A DNA stretch of 10,291 nucleotides from Aquificota bacterium (GCA_013153795.1 JAADDV010000154.1:1-10291), one strand, 5' to 3'. Positions 1 to 7,427 are shown, numbered from the stretch's first letter. Notes: generated by a model from the letters alone, not told the origin. Made by a program: numbers and translations.

Positions 1-321
1 TTCCCCTGCTTTTAAGCTTTTTTCATCAGGGACAGGATGAGACCCTTGCATAACAGAAATTTTTTCAAGATTTTCTACATAGTTACAAACAACTATACCT
101 TCTTTTATTCTTTCTCTTAATTTTTTTTCTAAAGCTTTTGCCATTTCAATAGAGGCTTTTCCACTTCCAAAAATATAGATTTTTTCAGGGATATTAAATG
201 TTTGATTTTCTATTTTTAGAAAATCTTTTTCTATATTTAAAATAGAAGGAATAAGATTTTTAGGATGCACTGATTTTATCGATGATAAAAATAAAGAAAG
301 AATAAAATCTTTATAATTCAT
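1..321 (-). CDS. Glycerate 2-kinase (DUF4147/MOFRL type), N-terminal part, cut by window edge
   Basis: The first 107 codons of a protein that resembles the N-terminal DUF4147 domain of glycerate 2-kinases (GckA/TtuD family), which phosphorylate D-glycerate to 2-phosphoglycerate in the cytoplasm using ATP. Visible family features are a hydrophobic strand followed by FGSGKASIEMAKALE (about residues 51-65), which matches the usual V-GAGKAA-MA-ALE nucleotide/substrate-binding segment. RIKEGIVV (71-78) and the GSHPVPDE motif (93-100) follow. The ATG at 319-321 has a strong GGAGG ribosome binding site about 6 nt upstream. The 3' end, including the C-terminal MOFRL domain, lies outside the window. 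It is the last visible gene of the minus-strand run, 37 nt after the HAD phosphatase. The pairing suggests recycling or supply of glycerate for a glycerate-based solute (inference). Family assignment is fairly secure; the substrate is inferred from the family. Confidence 0.85.
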   Translation of the reverse strand, partial: MNYKDFILSLFLSSIKSVHPKNLIPSILNIEKDFLKIENQTFNIPEKIYIFGSGKASIEMAKALEKKLRERIKEGIVVCNYVENLEKISVMQGSHPVPDEKSLKAGE

Positions 322-358
322 TTATTCCTCCAGAAAAGTATAAACAAAGAAAGCCAGT

Positions 359-1180
359 TTATTCTGAAATAAGATTTAAAACAGTCTGATTCCAGCCTTT
401 ACTTCCAGAAAATTTAGATTTTATAAGATTTGGAAGAAATATATCTTCATAGCTTCCATCTTCTTTCATTATCAAAACAGGAATATCTACCATTTTTAAC
501 ATAGGAATATCATTTTTACTGTCTCCTATTCCTACTGTTTTTATATTTTTCCACGAATTTGTTTTGAAGATTTCTTTTACTTTAGAAACTGCTTTACCTT
601 TATCCTGCTCTTTCCCAATAAGATGATAAAATCTTCCTCCTTTTGTTATTTTTAAACCAAAGTTTGAAACTTTTTTTTCTATTTGAGGAATAAGACTTTC
701 ATCTTCTATTATAAATGGCTCTGAAAATTCTCTTTGCTTTGCAAGGTTTGCTTCTTCTAAAGAAAGACCTGTTAGATAAGAAATTTCTTCTACAGACATA
801 TCTCCAAAACCTTTTATAGGATAATCTTTCTTCAAATTTTTAAAAATTTCTCTTATATACCTATAATCTTTTCCAATTTTTACTACAGTGTATTTATCAA
901 CTTTCTCTCCTCTTATATAAAAATCTCTATAATTTTCTGGGAAAAAGATTGCTGCTCCATTTTCGATAATAAAAGGTTCATTTAAAGAAAGTTCTTTTAA
1001 AAGCTCTTCTACTTCAGCTCTTGTTTTGCTAGTAGTTATTATTAAAGGGATGTTTTTTTCCTTTATTTTTTTTAATGCAGGAATTGCATCTTTATAAGAA
1101 TAATCAGAGTGGTTTAATAAAGACCCATCTAAATCTGTAAAGATAATAAGATTTTTTTTATTCAACAGGAATCCACCCAT
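359..1180 (-). CDS. HAD-IIB phosphatase of the mannosyl-/glucosyl-3-phosphoglycerate phosphatase family
   Basis: A 273-residue cytoplasmic HAD-superfamily phosphatase. It shows the nucleophile motif DLDG (D16, D18), motif II TTSKTR (49-54), ENGAA (73-77), the family-typical REFSEPF segment (150-156), GGRFYHL (181-187) and the acidic GIGDSKND motif (217-224). The REFSEPF/GGRFYHL pair marks the mannosyl-3-phosphoglycerate phosphatase group, which dephosphorylates mannosyl- or glucosyl-3-phosphoglycerate to the osmolyte mannosylglycerate or glucosylglycerate. Aquificota relatives (Persephonella) use the glucosyl version, so GpgP is as likely as MpgP. No synthase is in the window. The ATG at 1178-1180 has no clear ribosome binding site and overlaps the lipoprotein gene by 23 nt. 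A TTG at 1163-1165, six bases after a GGGTGGA stretch, would give 268 residues beginning MNKKN and an 8-nt overlap. I find that start at least as plausible. Confidence 0.88.
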   Translation of the reverse strand: MGGFLLNKKNLIIFTDLDGSLLNHSDYSYKDAIPALKKIKEKNIPLIITTSKTRAEVEELLKELSLNEPFIIENGAAIFFPENYRDFYIRGEKVDKYTVVKIGKDYRYIREIFKNLKKDYPIKGFGDMSVEEISYLTGLSLEEANLAKQREFSEPFIIEDESLIPQIEKKVSNFGLKITKGGRFYHLIGKEQDKGKAVSKVKEIFKTNSWKNIKTVGIGDSKNDIPMLKMVDIPVLIMKEDGSYEDIFLPNLIKSKFSGSKGWNQTVLNLISE

Positions 1181-1547
1181 TTTCTACTTTTATAAACTTT
1201 GCTTTTTCTTGTAAAGTGCATCTATCTTCACCTTCTAAAATTTCAGGACATTGAATAGAAACAAGAAGAAGCAACGTTGTATAAGGAAGAGTTTTCAAGG
1301 GATTATTTAATTTTTTTATATTCCTTAATTTATCTATATCTAGAACTAAATCAAACTGATATTCTACTATATAATAACCATCTTCAGTTGTATAGCCATT
1401 TAATCTTTTAAAATTTTCTATTTTTCCTATTTTAGAGTATCTTTTTTCAATATATTTTATTATTTCCTCATCAGGAGGTTTATCTCCACAGGACAAAATA
1501 GAAAATGCAAATAAAAGAAAAAATGTAAAGAAAAAAACTTTTTTCAT
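1158..1547 (-). CDS. Small predicted lipoprotein of unknown function
   Basis: A 129-residue protein with a classic type II signal peptide: MKK, a phenylalanine/leucine-rich hydrophobic core, then the lipobox ILSC with the lipidated cysteine at residue 20. The mature part is about 110 residues, is charged, and should sit on the outer side of the inner membrane or on the outer membrane. Two further cysteines (C100 and C109) could form a disulfide. I do not recognise a domain. The two-strand pattern GYYIVEYQF and the ending KFIKVENGWIPVE look like a small alpha/beta fold, but this is only impression. The ATG is preceded by AAGGGC about 7 nt upstream, a modest ribosome binding site. It starts 15 nt after the trpB stop and its end overlaps the HAD phosphatase start, so it is probably co-transcribed with both. 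Confidence 0.8.
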   Translation of the reverse strand: MKKVFFFTFFLLFAFSILSCGDKPPDEEIIKYIEKRYSKIGKIENFKRLNGYTTEDGYYIVEYQFDLVLDIDKLRNIKKLNNPLKTLPYTTLLLLVSIQCPEILEGEDRCTLQEKAKFIKVENGWIPVE

Positions 1548-1562
1548 ATCTTTTGCCCTTAT

Positions 1563-2807
1563 CTAGAGATAATATTTTGTAGAAAGATTTTTCTCAAGAT
1601 TTTCATAAATATCAGGATTTGTATCTAGATAATTTTTTACTTGTTGGACATCTTTGTCTCCTCTACCTGAAAGGTTTATTACAACGATGCCTTCTTTTCC
1701 TATTTCTTTGGCTATCTCAACTCCCTTTATTATGGCATGGGAGCTTTCTAAAGCAGGTATTATACCTTCAGTCCTTGAAAGAAGTAAAAATCCTTCTAAA
1801 GCTTCTTCATCTGTAGCTGTTATATATTCAGCTCTTCCTATTTCTTTTAAATGTGCATGTTCAGGGCCAACTCCTGGATAATCAAGTCCAGCTGAAATAG
1901 AGTGAGTTTGTTCTATCTGTCCCCACTCATTTTGTAAAAAGTAAGATTTCATTCCATGGAGAACACCTACTGAACCTCCATTTATACTTGCTGCATGTTG
2001 TCCTGTTTCTATTCCATATCCTGCAGCTTCAACACCTATAAGTCTTACATTCTCATCTTCTATAAAAGGATAAAACATTCCAATTGCATTACTTCCACCA
2101 CCTACACAGGCAACAACTGCATCAGGAAGTCTTCCTTCTATTTCTATAATCTGCTCTTTTGTTTCTTTTCCTATTACAGACTGAAAATCTCTCACAATAA
2201 CAGGGAAAGGATGAGGTCCTAGTGCCGAACCTATGACATAATGAGTTGTTTTTACATTTGTAACCCAGTCTCTTAAAGCTTCATTAACAGCATCTTTTAA
2301 TGTCCTACTTCCTGATTTTACAATTTCTACTTTTGCTCCTAAAAGTTTCATTCTAAAAACATTTAACGCCTGTCTTTCTGCATCTTCCTCACCCATATAA
2401 ACAACACACTCTAAACCAAATAAAGATGCTGCTGTAGCAGTAGAAACCCCGTGTTGACCTGCTCCTGTTTCAGCTATTATTCTTTTCTTTCCTAGTTTTT
2501 TTGTAAGAAGAACCTGACCAAGAGTATTGTTTATTTTATGAGCTCCTGTATGAAGAAGGTCTTCTCTTTTTAAATATATTTTTGCTCCACCTACTGCTTC
2601 TGTAAGTCTATGGGCATAGTATAAAATAGATGGTCTTCCTGCATATTCTTGCAGATAATAAACAAGTTCTCTTTGAAAATCTCCATCTTTTTTTATTTTC
2701 TCATACTGTTCTTCAAGCTCTTCTAAAGCTGGAATTAATGTTTCTGGTAAGAATTTGCCTCCAAACTCTCCAAAATATCCTCTTTCATCAGGATATTTAT
2801 AATTCAT
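1563..2807 (-). CDS. trpB: Tryptophan synthase beta chain
   Basis: A 414-residue PLP enzyme that condenses indole with L-serine to form L-tryptophan, normally as an alpha2-beta2 complex with TrpA. Visible marks are the N-terminal GYFGEFGGKFLPET segment (11-24) and HTGAHKINN (86-94) with the PLP Schiff-base lysine K91. Also present are ETGAGQHG (113-120), the phosphate-binding GGGSNAIG loop (236-243) and GRGDKD near the end (381-386). Length and motifs fit the TrpB1 type that works with TrpA rather than the longer TrpB2. The ATG has an AAGGAG ribosome binding site upstream. The gene lies 28 nt downstream of the PBP gene and 15 nt upstream of the lipoprotein. No trpA or other trp gene is present here; scattered trp genes are usual in Aquificota. 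No attenuator or leader peptide is apparent, and any regulation would come from the shared upstream promoter. Confidence 0.97.
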   Translation of the reverse strand: MNYKYPDERGYFGEFGGKFLPETLIPALEELEEQYEKIKKDGDFQRELVYYLQEYAGRPSILYYAHRLTEAVGGAKIYLKREDLLHTGAHKINNTLGQVLLTKKLGKKRIIAETGAGQHGVSTATAASLFGLECVVYMGEEDAERQALNVFRMKLLGAKVEIVKSGSRTLKDAVNEALRDWVTNVKTTHYVIGSALGPHPFPVIVRDFQSVIGKETKEQIIEIEGRLPDAVVACVGGGSNAIGMFYPFIEDENVRLIGVEAAGYGIETGQHAASINGGSVGVLHGMKSYFLQNEWGQIEQTHSISAGLDYPGVGPEHAHLKEIGRAEYITATDEEALEGFLLLSRTEGIIPALESSHAIIKGVEIAKEIGKEGIVVINLSGRGDKDVQQVKNYLDTNPDIYENLEKNLSTKYYL

Positions 2808-2835
2808 TTTTTCTCCTTAATAATTTCATTTACAT

Positions 2836-5076
2836 TTAATATCTTACATTAACTGTTCTTCTTCTAAATCTGTTTAAATTAACAAAATTACCTTCACAGT
2901 CTATATCAGGGGCTGTTCCTCTAACAAAAAGAATATATCTACCTGGACATATTTCATTTGCTATTAAATTTGTGTGAGGGTCTATAGGGACATAAACAAC
3001 ACCTCTAGGAAGAGGAAAATTTCTTACTTTTTTACCAGCATGAGCAGAAGCCATGAAATCTATCCAGATAGGAAGAGCTGCTGTTGAACCTGTCATTCGT
3101 TTTCCTATTCTCTTTTTAATATCATAGCCTACCCATACAGCTGTTGCTAGTTGGGTAGAAAATCCTATAAACCATGCATCTGTATAGTTATTTGTTGTTC
3201 CTGTTTTTCCAGCTACAGGAAAACCAAGTCTTCTAGCTTTTTTTCCTGTCCCTTCCTTTATTACTCCTCTCAATAAATCTACTACTATTGCATTTTCTTC
3301 TTCAGGAATAATCTGAATACATAGTGGCTTGTGTTCATATACTACATTTCCTTCCTTATCTACAACTTTTTCTATAAAATAAGGTTCACATCTGCTTCCT
3401 TGATTAGCAAAAGTTGAATAAGCTGAAGCCATTTCTAAAGGAGAAATATCAGCACTACCTAAAACTAAAGAAGGAACAGGTGGTAAATAAGATTTTATTC
3501 CAAGTTCTTTAGCAAATCTAATAACGGGTTTTATTCCAATTTTCATAAATAGATTTACAGAAGCTGCATTTAAACTTCTTGTTAAAGCATATCTTAAAGT
3601 TACATCTCCTCTATATTCATGGTCATAGTTTGAAGGAAGCCATTCTTCTTTCTTTTCTGGGTCCCAAATAGGAAGAGGCTCATCTTTTATTCTAGTTATT
3701 TGTGTATATCCTCTCATTATTGCTTTAGCATACACAAAAGGCTTGAAAGAAGAACCTACCTGTCTTTTTGCTTGAACAGCTCTGTTAAATTTAGATTTTT
3801 CAAAATCATATCCACCAACAACGGCTCTTATAGCGCCTGTTTTTGGGTCTATAGAGATTAAAGCACTTTCAAGATATGGAACAAATTCAAATTGATTATC
3901 TTTAATATATCTTACATATACAGGTAATCCTATTCTAAGATATCTTCTATTTCCTCTATATATGAAATATCCTTTATGCTCTCCTACTGTTATCCAGATT
4001 TTTCTTTTTTCTATCTTTTCAATAATACCTAAATAAATTTTTTCTGATTTTAATTTATCAATTTCTTGGTCTTGATACATTTCTTTTAGCTTTTCTATTT
4101 CTTCCTGAGACATTTTAGGAAATCCAACTTTTGCTTGAAGCCTTTCAAGATGGTCTTTTACCACCATTGAAGCTGTAATAAGAAGATTTTTATCTACAGT
4201 TGTATAGATTTTATATCCACCTTTATAAAGTTCATCTAAACCAAAATGTTCTTTAAACCATTTTCTAACCATTTCTGTAAAATAGTCTTTTACTTGTTCT
4301 TTGTCTTCTTTATACTTTCTTAAAACAATTGGCGTATCCCAACATCTTTTAGCTGTTTGAAAATCTATATATCCATCTTCAAGCATTCTTTTTATTACTA
4401 AATTTCTTCTTTTAGTTGCAAGGTCTATATTCTTATAAGGGTCATATCTACTTGGAGCTTTTGGGAGAGCTGCTAATGTTGCACCTTCACAAACATCTAG
4501 CTGCCATACATGTTTTCCAAAATATGTCCTTGCTGCTGCTTCTATACCATAAGCTCCATGTCCTAAATATATTTGATTAAGATACATTTCTAAGATTTTG
4601 TCTTTTGGATAAACTTCATTTAGCTTTATGGCAAGAAGCATTTCTTTAAATTTTCTTGAAAAACTTTTCTCAGGAGTTAGAAAAAGATTTTTGATTAGTT
4701 GCTGGGAAATTGTGCTACCACCAGCAACAATACGCCCTTCTGAAAGATTTTGAATAGCTGCTCTAAATATTCCTGCTATATCTATTCCTGAGTTTTCATA
4801 AAATGTTTTATCTTCTATAGCAACAAAAGCATCTCTTACATATTTAGGAATTTTATCAATAGATACATAATATCTATTTTGAATAAAAAACTTTGTTAAA
4901 ACTTTTCCATTAATATCATATACATATGATACTTCAGCTGGTTCCCATTCTTCCAATTTCCTTACATCTGGTAAATTTTGAGAATTTTTCTTAACAAAAA
5001 GAAATACAAAAACAGATAAACTACTTAGTAAAAACACAAATATAAATAAGAAGAAAAATTTAATATATCTAAACAA
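2836..5076 (-). CDS. mrcA: Bifunctional class A penicillin-binding protein (PBP1A type)
   Basis: A 746-residue cell-wall synthase anchored by one N-terminal helix (about residues 6-28), with the rest in the periplasm. The GT51 glycosyltransferase domain (about 45-225) polymerises lipid II. It shows E88-D89 in AIEDKTFY, GGSTISQQL (119-127) and a second glutamate, E145, 57 residues after E88, the spacing typical of the catalytic pair. An OB-like insert (about 345-400) is typical of PBP1A. The transpeptidase domain (about 405-670) has SSFK with nucleophile S442, SLN (501-503) and KTGTT (624-628). One oddity is that the usual histidine of the EDxxFxxH motif is N95. The start is a TTG, chosen because GGAGG lies 4 nt upstream and the hydrophobic anchor begins directly after it. 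It lies 67 nt after the M20 gene and 28 nt before trpB. Confidence 0.95.
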   Translation of the reverse strand: MFRYIKFFFLFIFVFLLSSLSVFVFLFVKKNSQNLPDVRKLEEWEPAEVSYVYDINGKVLTKFFIQNRYYVSIDKIPKYVRDAFVAIEDKTFYENSGIDIAGIFRAAIQNLSEGRIVAGGSTISQQLIKNLFLTPEKSFSRKFKEMLLAIKLNEVYPKDKILEMYLNQIYLGHGAYGIEAAARTYFGKHVWQLDVCEGATLAALPKAPSRYDPYKNIDLATKRRNLVIKRMLEDGYIDFQTAKRCWDTPIVLRKYKEDKEQVKDYFTEMVRKWFKEHFGLDELYKGGYKIYTTVDKNLLITASMVVKDHLERLQAKVGFPKMSQEEIEKLKEMYQDQEIDKLKSEKIYLGIIEKIEKRKIWITVGEHKGYFIYRGNRRYLRIGLPVYVRYIKDNQFEFVPYLESALISIDPKTGAIRAVVGGYDFEKSKFNRAVQAKRQVGSSFKPFVYAKAIMRGYTQITRIKDEPLPIWDPEKKEEWLPSNYDHEYRGDVTLRYALTRSLNAASVNLFMKIGIKPVIRFAKELGIKSYLPPVPSLVLGSADISPLEMASAYSTFANQGSRCEPYFIEKVVDKEGNVVYEHKPLCIQIIPEEENAIVVDLLRGVIKEGTGKKARRLGFPVAGKTGTTNNYTDAWFIGFSTQLATAVWVGYDIKKRIGKRMTGSTAALPIWIDFMASAHAGKKVRNFPLPRGVVYVPIDPHTNLIANEICPGRYILFVRGTAPDIDCEGNFVNLNRFRRRTVNVRY

Positions 5077-5123
5077 CTTTCCTCCGTATATATCAGTTAT
5101 GATTTATGTAATAAAATATCCCT

Positions 5124-5129
5124 ATTATA
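5124..5129 (-). promoter_or_regulatory. Possible -10 box upstream of the PBP gene
   Basis: On the minus strand a perfect TATAAT lies in the 67-nt gap between the M20 and PBP genes, about 47 nt before the TTG start. I see no good -35 element at 16-18 nt, and AT-rich DNA produces such hexamers by chance. It could allow the PBP-trpB-lipoprotein-phosphatase-kinase stretch to be transcribed independently of the amidohydrolase gene. Confidence 0.3.
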
Positions 5130-5143
5130 TTTTTATTGTAGTT

Positions 5144-6358
5144 TTAAGAATGCTCTTCAACCCATTTATATGCAAGGTAAGCCATAACAGAAACACCTAT
5201 AGGAAGTACATCTTCATCTATATCAAATAATGGACTATGAAGAGGAGCTGTTATACCTTTTTTTTCGTTTCTTATGCCTAATCTGATAAATGTTCCAGGC
5301 ACTTTCATAAGATATTCGGCAAAATCTTCCCCTCCCATACTTGGATTTTCTAGCTCTATAACATTTTCTTTTCCTAATAAGTCTTTCATCATACCTAAAG
5401 CAAATTTTGTTGTTTTTTCGTCATTTATTACAGGAGGTGTTCCTTGTTTATATTCAAATTCATATGCTGCTCCATAAGAAAGGGTGACACCCCATATTGT
5501 ATGCTCCATCCATTTTGGAATCTGGTCTCTAAGTTCAAGACTTAAAGTTCTGACAGTCCCTCCCATTTCTATCTCATCAGGAATTATATTGTCTGCGTAT
5601 CCTCCTTGTATTCTTCCTATAGTTAAAACAGCTGGATGGAGAGGGTCTACTTTTCTACTTACAATATGATGAAGAGAATTTATAACTTGAGCTCCAACAA
5701 GGACAGGGTCTACTCCTAAATGAGGTCTTGAAGCATGAGCCCCTTTTCCTTTTATCTTTATATGAAAAATATCTGAGGAAGCCATCATATGACCTATTCT
5801 TGTTCCAACTTTTCCTGCTGGAAGTTCTGGAAACATATGCAATCCAAATATCGCAGAAACATCAGGATTTTCTAAAACGCCTGCTTCTACGAGTTTTTTT
5901 GCTCCATCACAATCCTGCCTTTCTTCGCAAGGCTGAAATATAAGCTTTACATTTCCTTGAAGATGGTCTTTAAGCTGAGTTAAAACCTTCGCAGCTCCTA
6001 ATAAAATAGCTGTATGAGCATCATGACCACAAGAGTGCATAACATTTGGTATTTTAGAAGCATATGGTTTACCTGTTTTTTCCTGCATTGGAAGTGCATC
6101 CATGTCTGCTCTTAGAGCAACAGTTACATCATGTTTTCCTTTTATAAGACCGACTACTGCTGTTGTTCCTCCAAATCCTTCTATAACCTCATCTACACCA
6201 AATTCTCTTAACTTTTCTGCCACAAATTTAGCCGTTTTTTCTTCCTGAGCTGAAAGCTCAGGATACATATGAATATGTCTTCTCCAATTTATAACTTCAT
6301 CTTTTATTGCATTTGATAATTTTTTAATTTCTTCTTTTGCATTTATATGAACAGACAT
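5144..6358 (-). CDS. M20D-family metal-dependent amidohydrolase (N-acyl amino acid hydrolase-like)
   Basis: A 404-residue cytoplasmic hydrolase of the M20D group, which includes hippurate hydrolase, IAA-amino acid hydrolase and N-acyl-L-amino acid amidohydrolase. These enzymes remove an acyl group from an amino acid using a dinuclear metal centre. The expected ligands are visible: C110 and H112 in HSCGHDAHTA, E145/E146 in FQPCEE, H174 in GLHMFPELP, and H374 in LHSPLF. RADMDALP (83-90) and GGEDFA (342-347) are also family marks. The residue before the glutamates is Cys (C144) instead of the common Ala, with another Cys at 150. The ATG has AAAGGAG about 7 nt upstream. It is the first gene of the minus-strand run, diverging from the Lit-like gene. 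The substrate cannot be read from sequence. Its position upstream of a PBP gene makes a peptidoglycan-related acyl amino acid conceivable but unproven. Confidence 0.93.
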   Translation of the reverse strand: MSVHINAKEEIKKLSNAIKDEVINWRRHIHMYPELSAQEEKTAKFVAEKLREFGVDEVIEGFGGTTAVVGLIKGKHDVTVALRADMDALPMQEKTGKPYASKIPNVMHSCGHDAHTAILLGAAKVLTQLKDHLQGNVKLIFQPCEERQDCDGAKKLVEAGVLENPDVSAIFGLHMFPELPAGKVGTRIGHMMASSDIFHIKIKGKGAHASRPHLGVDPVLVGAQVINSLHHIVSRKVDPLHPAVLTIGRIQGGYADNIIPDEIEMGGTVRTLSLELRDQIPKWMEHTIWGVTLSYGAAYEFEYKQGTPPVINDEKTTKFALGMMKDLLGKENVIELENPSMGGEDFAEYLMKVPGTFIRLGIRNEKKGITAPLHSPLFDIDEDVLPIGVSVMAYLAYKWVEEHS

Positions 6359-6390
6359 AAAAAACTCCTTTGATTTAATTTTTTATAAAA

Positions 6391-6396
6391 ATTATA
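6391..6396 (-). promoter_or_regulatory. Possible -10 box for the amidohydrolase-led operon
   Basis: The 134-nt divergent gap (6359-6492) must hold the promoters for the M20 gene (minus) and the Lit-like gene (plus). On the minus strand a perfect TATAAT sits about 32 nt before the M20 ATG, a suitable distance. The -35 region is unconvincing. For the plus strand I see only generally AT-rich sequence and an AGGGGA ribosome binding site at 6482-6487, with no clear promoter. Confidence 0.35.
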
Positions 6397-6492
6397 CTAA
6401 ATTAGTTATTGCTTACTTTTTATGATTTTCTTTCATTTTTAATAAATTAGATTAGAAATAAACAAAAAATATTTCAAAAACAGGGGATTACA

Positions 6493-7137
6493 ATGAAAAT
6501 CTTAAAATATTTTTTCATAATTTTAGCTCCTTTATGGATAATAGGTATTTCTACAAGAATAGTTTTTAATGAATGGTTTATAGATTATGAATACAGCAAA
6601 AAAGATTTTCCCAAAGATAGATGGAATTTAGACGATGAATATAGGAAACATCTAGCAAAACTAGGACTTGAAGCTGTTTTATCTGAGGAGGGATTAAAAG
6701 AATTTTCTGAAGCTAAGCTTCCAAATGGAGTTAAAGCTTTTAGAGAAAAGGAAATAAAACATATGAAAGATGTAAATAAATTTTTAAAATTCTTTTTTCC
6801 TTTAACATATCTAGCTTTTTTTATATGGTTTTTAGGTTTCTTTCTTTGGAAAGATAGTTCATATCTTATTTATTCTGGAGTTTTTACAATATTTTTAATT
6901 GTTTTTATAGGTAGTTTGATTATCATTTTTTATGAAGAAGCTTTTGCCTTTTTCCATGATACTGTTTTTGGAAGAAATACTTGGCGTTTTCGACAAACAG
7001 ATACTTTATTAAGAATATATCCAATGAAATTTTGGTTTGATGGGACTGTTTTTGTTATAGGTTTGTCTTTATTTATTTCTTTAGGATTGATAGGAATAGG
7101 AATATTAAGGAGAAAACTTTTTGAAAAGGGGCTTTAA
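6493..7137 (+). CDS. DUF1461/TIGR01906 integral membrane protein, Lit-like (lipoprotein intramolecular transacylase)
   Basis: A 214-residue membrane protein with four predicted helices (about 5-20, 97-118, 124-147 and 185-206) and a roughly 75-residue extracytoplasmic loop after the first. It matches the DUF1461 pattern: a first helix, a Tyr/Arg-containing loop, then an E-x-x-HM-x-DV motif (87-94, H90) before helix 2. A second histidine, H155 in FFHDTVFG, follows helix 3. In characterised Firmicute Lit enzymes two histidines in equivalent positions are essential for moving an acyl chain from the lipoprotein's diacylglyceryl group to the N-terminal cysteine, giving lyso-form lipoproteins. That function here is inference from family and motif. 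The family is known mostly from low-GC Gram-positives, with a member noted in Aquifex. The ATG follows AGGGGA by 5 nt. It is a single-gene unit whose stop codon lies inside the terminator hairpin. Confidence 0.8.
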   Translation: MKILKYFFIILAPLWIIGISTRIVFNEWFIDYEYSKKDFPKDRWNLDDEYRKHLAKLGLEAVLSEEGLKEFSEAKLPNGVKAFREKEIKHMKDVNKFLKFFFPLTYLAFFIWFLGFFLWKDSSYLIYSGVFTIFLIVFIGSLIIIFYEEAFAFFHDTVFGRNTWRFRQTDTLLRIYPMKFWFDGTVFVIGLSLFISLGLIGIGILRRKLFEKGL

Positions 7138-7144
7138 AGCCCCT
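7127..7144. terminator. Bidirectional Rho-independent terminator between converging genes
   Basis: A perfect 18-nt palindrome, AGGGGCTTTAAAGCCCCT (9 bp per arm, less the loop formed by its TTTAAA centre), lies between the convergent Lit-like and khpA genes. On the plus strand it is followed by AATTTTATT, and on the minus strand by TTTTC. It is the only GC-rich hairpin in an intergenic position in this AT-rich window. It also contains the TAA stop of the Lit-like gene and begins 4 nt past the khpA stop. Confidence 0.85.
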
Positions 7145-7148
7145 AATT

Positions 7149-7388
7149 TTATTCTAAAATTTCAAGAACTGCTCTTTTATTTTGTTTTCGTGCTACAGCA
7201 GCTAAAAGAGTTCTAATAGCTCTGGCAGTTCTTCCCTGTCTTCCGATAACTTTTCCAAGGTCTTCAGGCGCTACTTTCAGTTCGATAACTGTTGTTTTTT
7301 CCCCTTCAATTTCTCTTACTTCTACTTTGTCTGGATGGTCTACTAAAGATTTTGCTACAAATTCTACCAGTTCCTGTAATTTGCTCAT
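7149..7388 (-). CDS. khpA: KH-domain RNA-binding protein KhpA (YlqC family)
   Basis: A 79-residue protein made up of a single type II KH domain. The RNA-binding GxxG loop is GRQG (49-52) in KVIGRQGRTARAIRTLL, followed by the helix and final strand typical of the family. KhpA binds RNA, often together with KhpB/Jag, and is linked to control of cell division and envelope synthesis in Gram-positives; its role in Aquificota is untested. The ATG has GGAGGG upstream. It lies 39 nt after rpsP, the classic gene order. In many bacteria rimM and trmD come next, but here the hairpin terminator closes the operon immediately after khpA. Confidence 0.93.
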   Translation of the reverse strand: MSKLQELVEFVAKSLVDHPDKVEVREIEGEKTTVIELKVAPEDLGKVIGRQGRTARAIRTLLAAVARKQNKRAVLEILE

Positions 7389-7427
7389 CGGTTTTCCCTC
7401 CGTCTTAGATTTTCAGTTTCTCTGCTA

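Noticed and set aside
1619..2839. Several plus-strand open frames opposite trpB
   Set aside because: They lie antisense to a fully conserved trpB with all catalytic motifs, have no ribosome binding sites of note, and their products show no recognisable domain.
5274..5943. Plus-strand open frames opposite the amidohydrolase gene
   Set aside because: They are shadows of a complete M20D gene with intact metal ligands.
6397..6492. Possible operator or small RNA in the divergent gap
   Set aside because: The sequence is uniformly AT-rich, with no clear inverted repeat, no terminator and no conserved motif I can identify.
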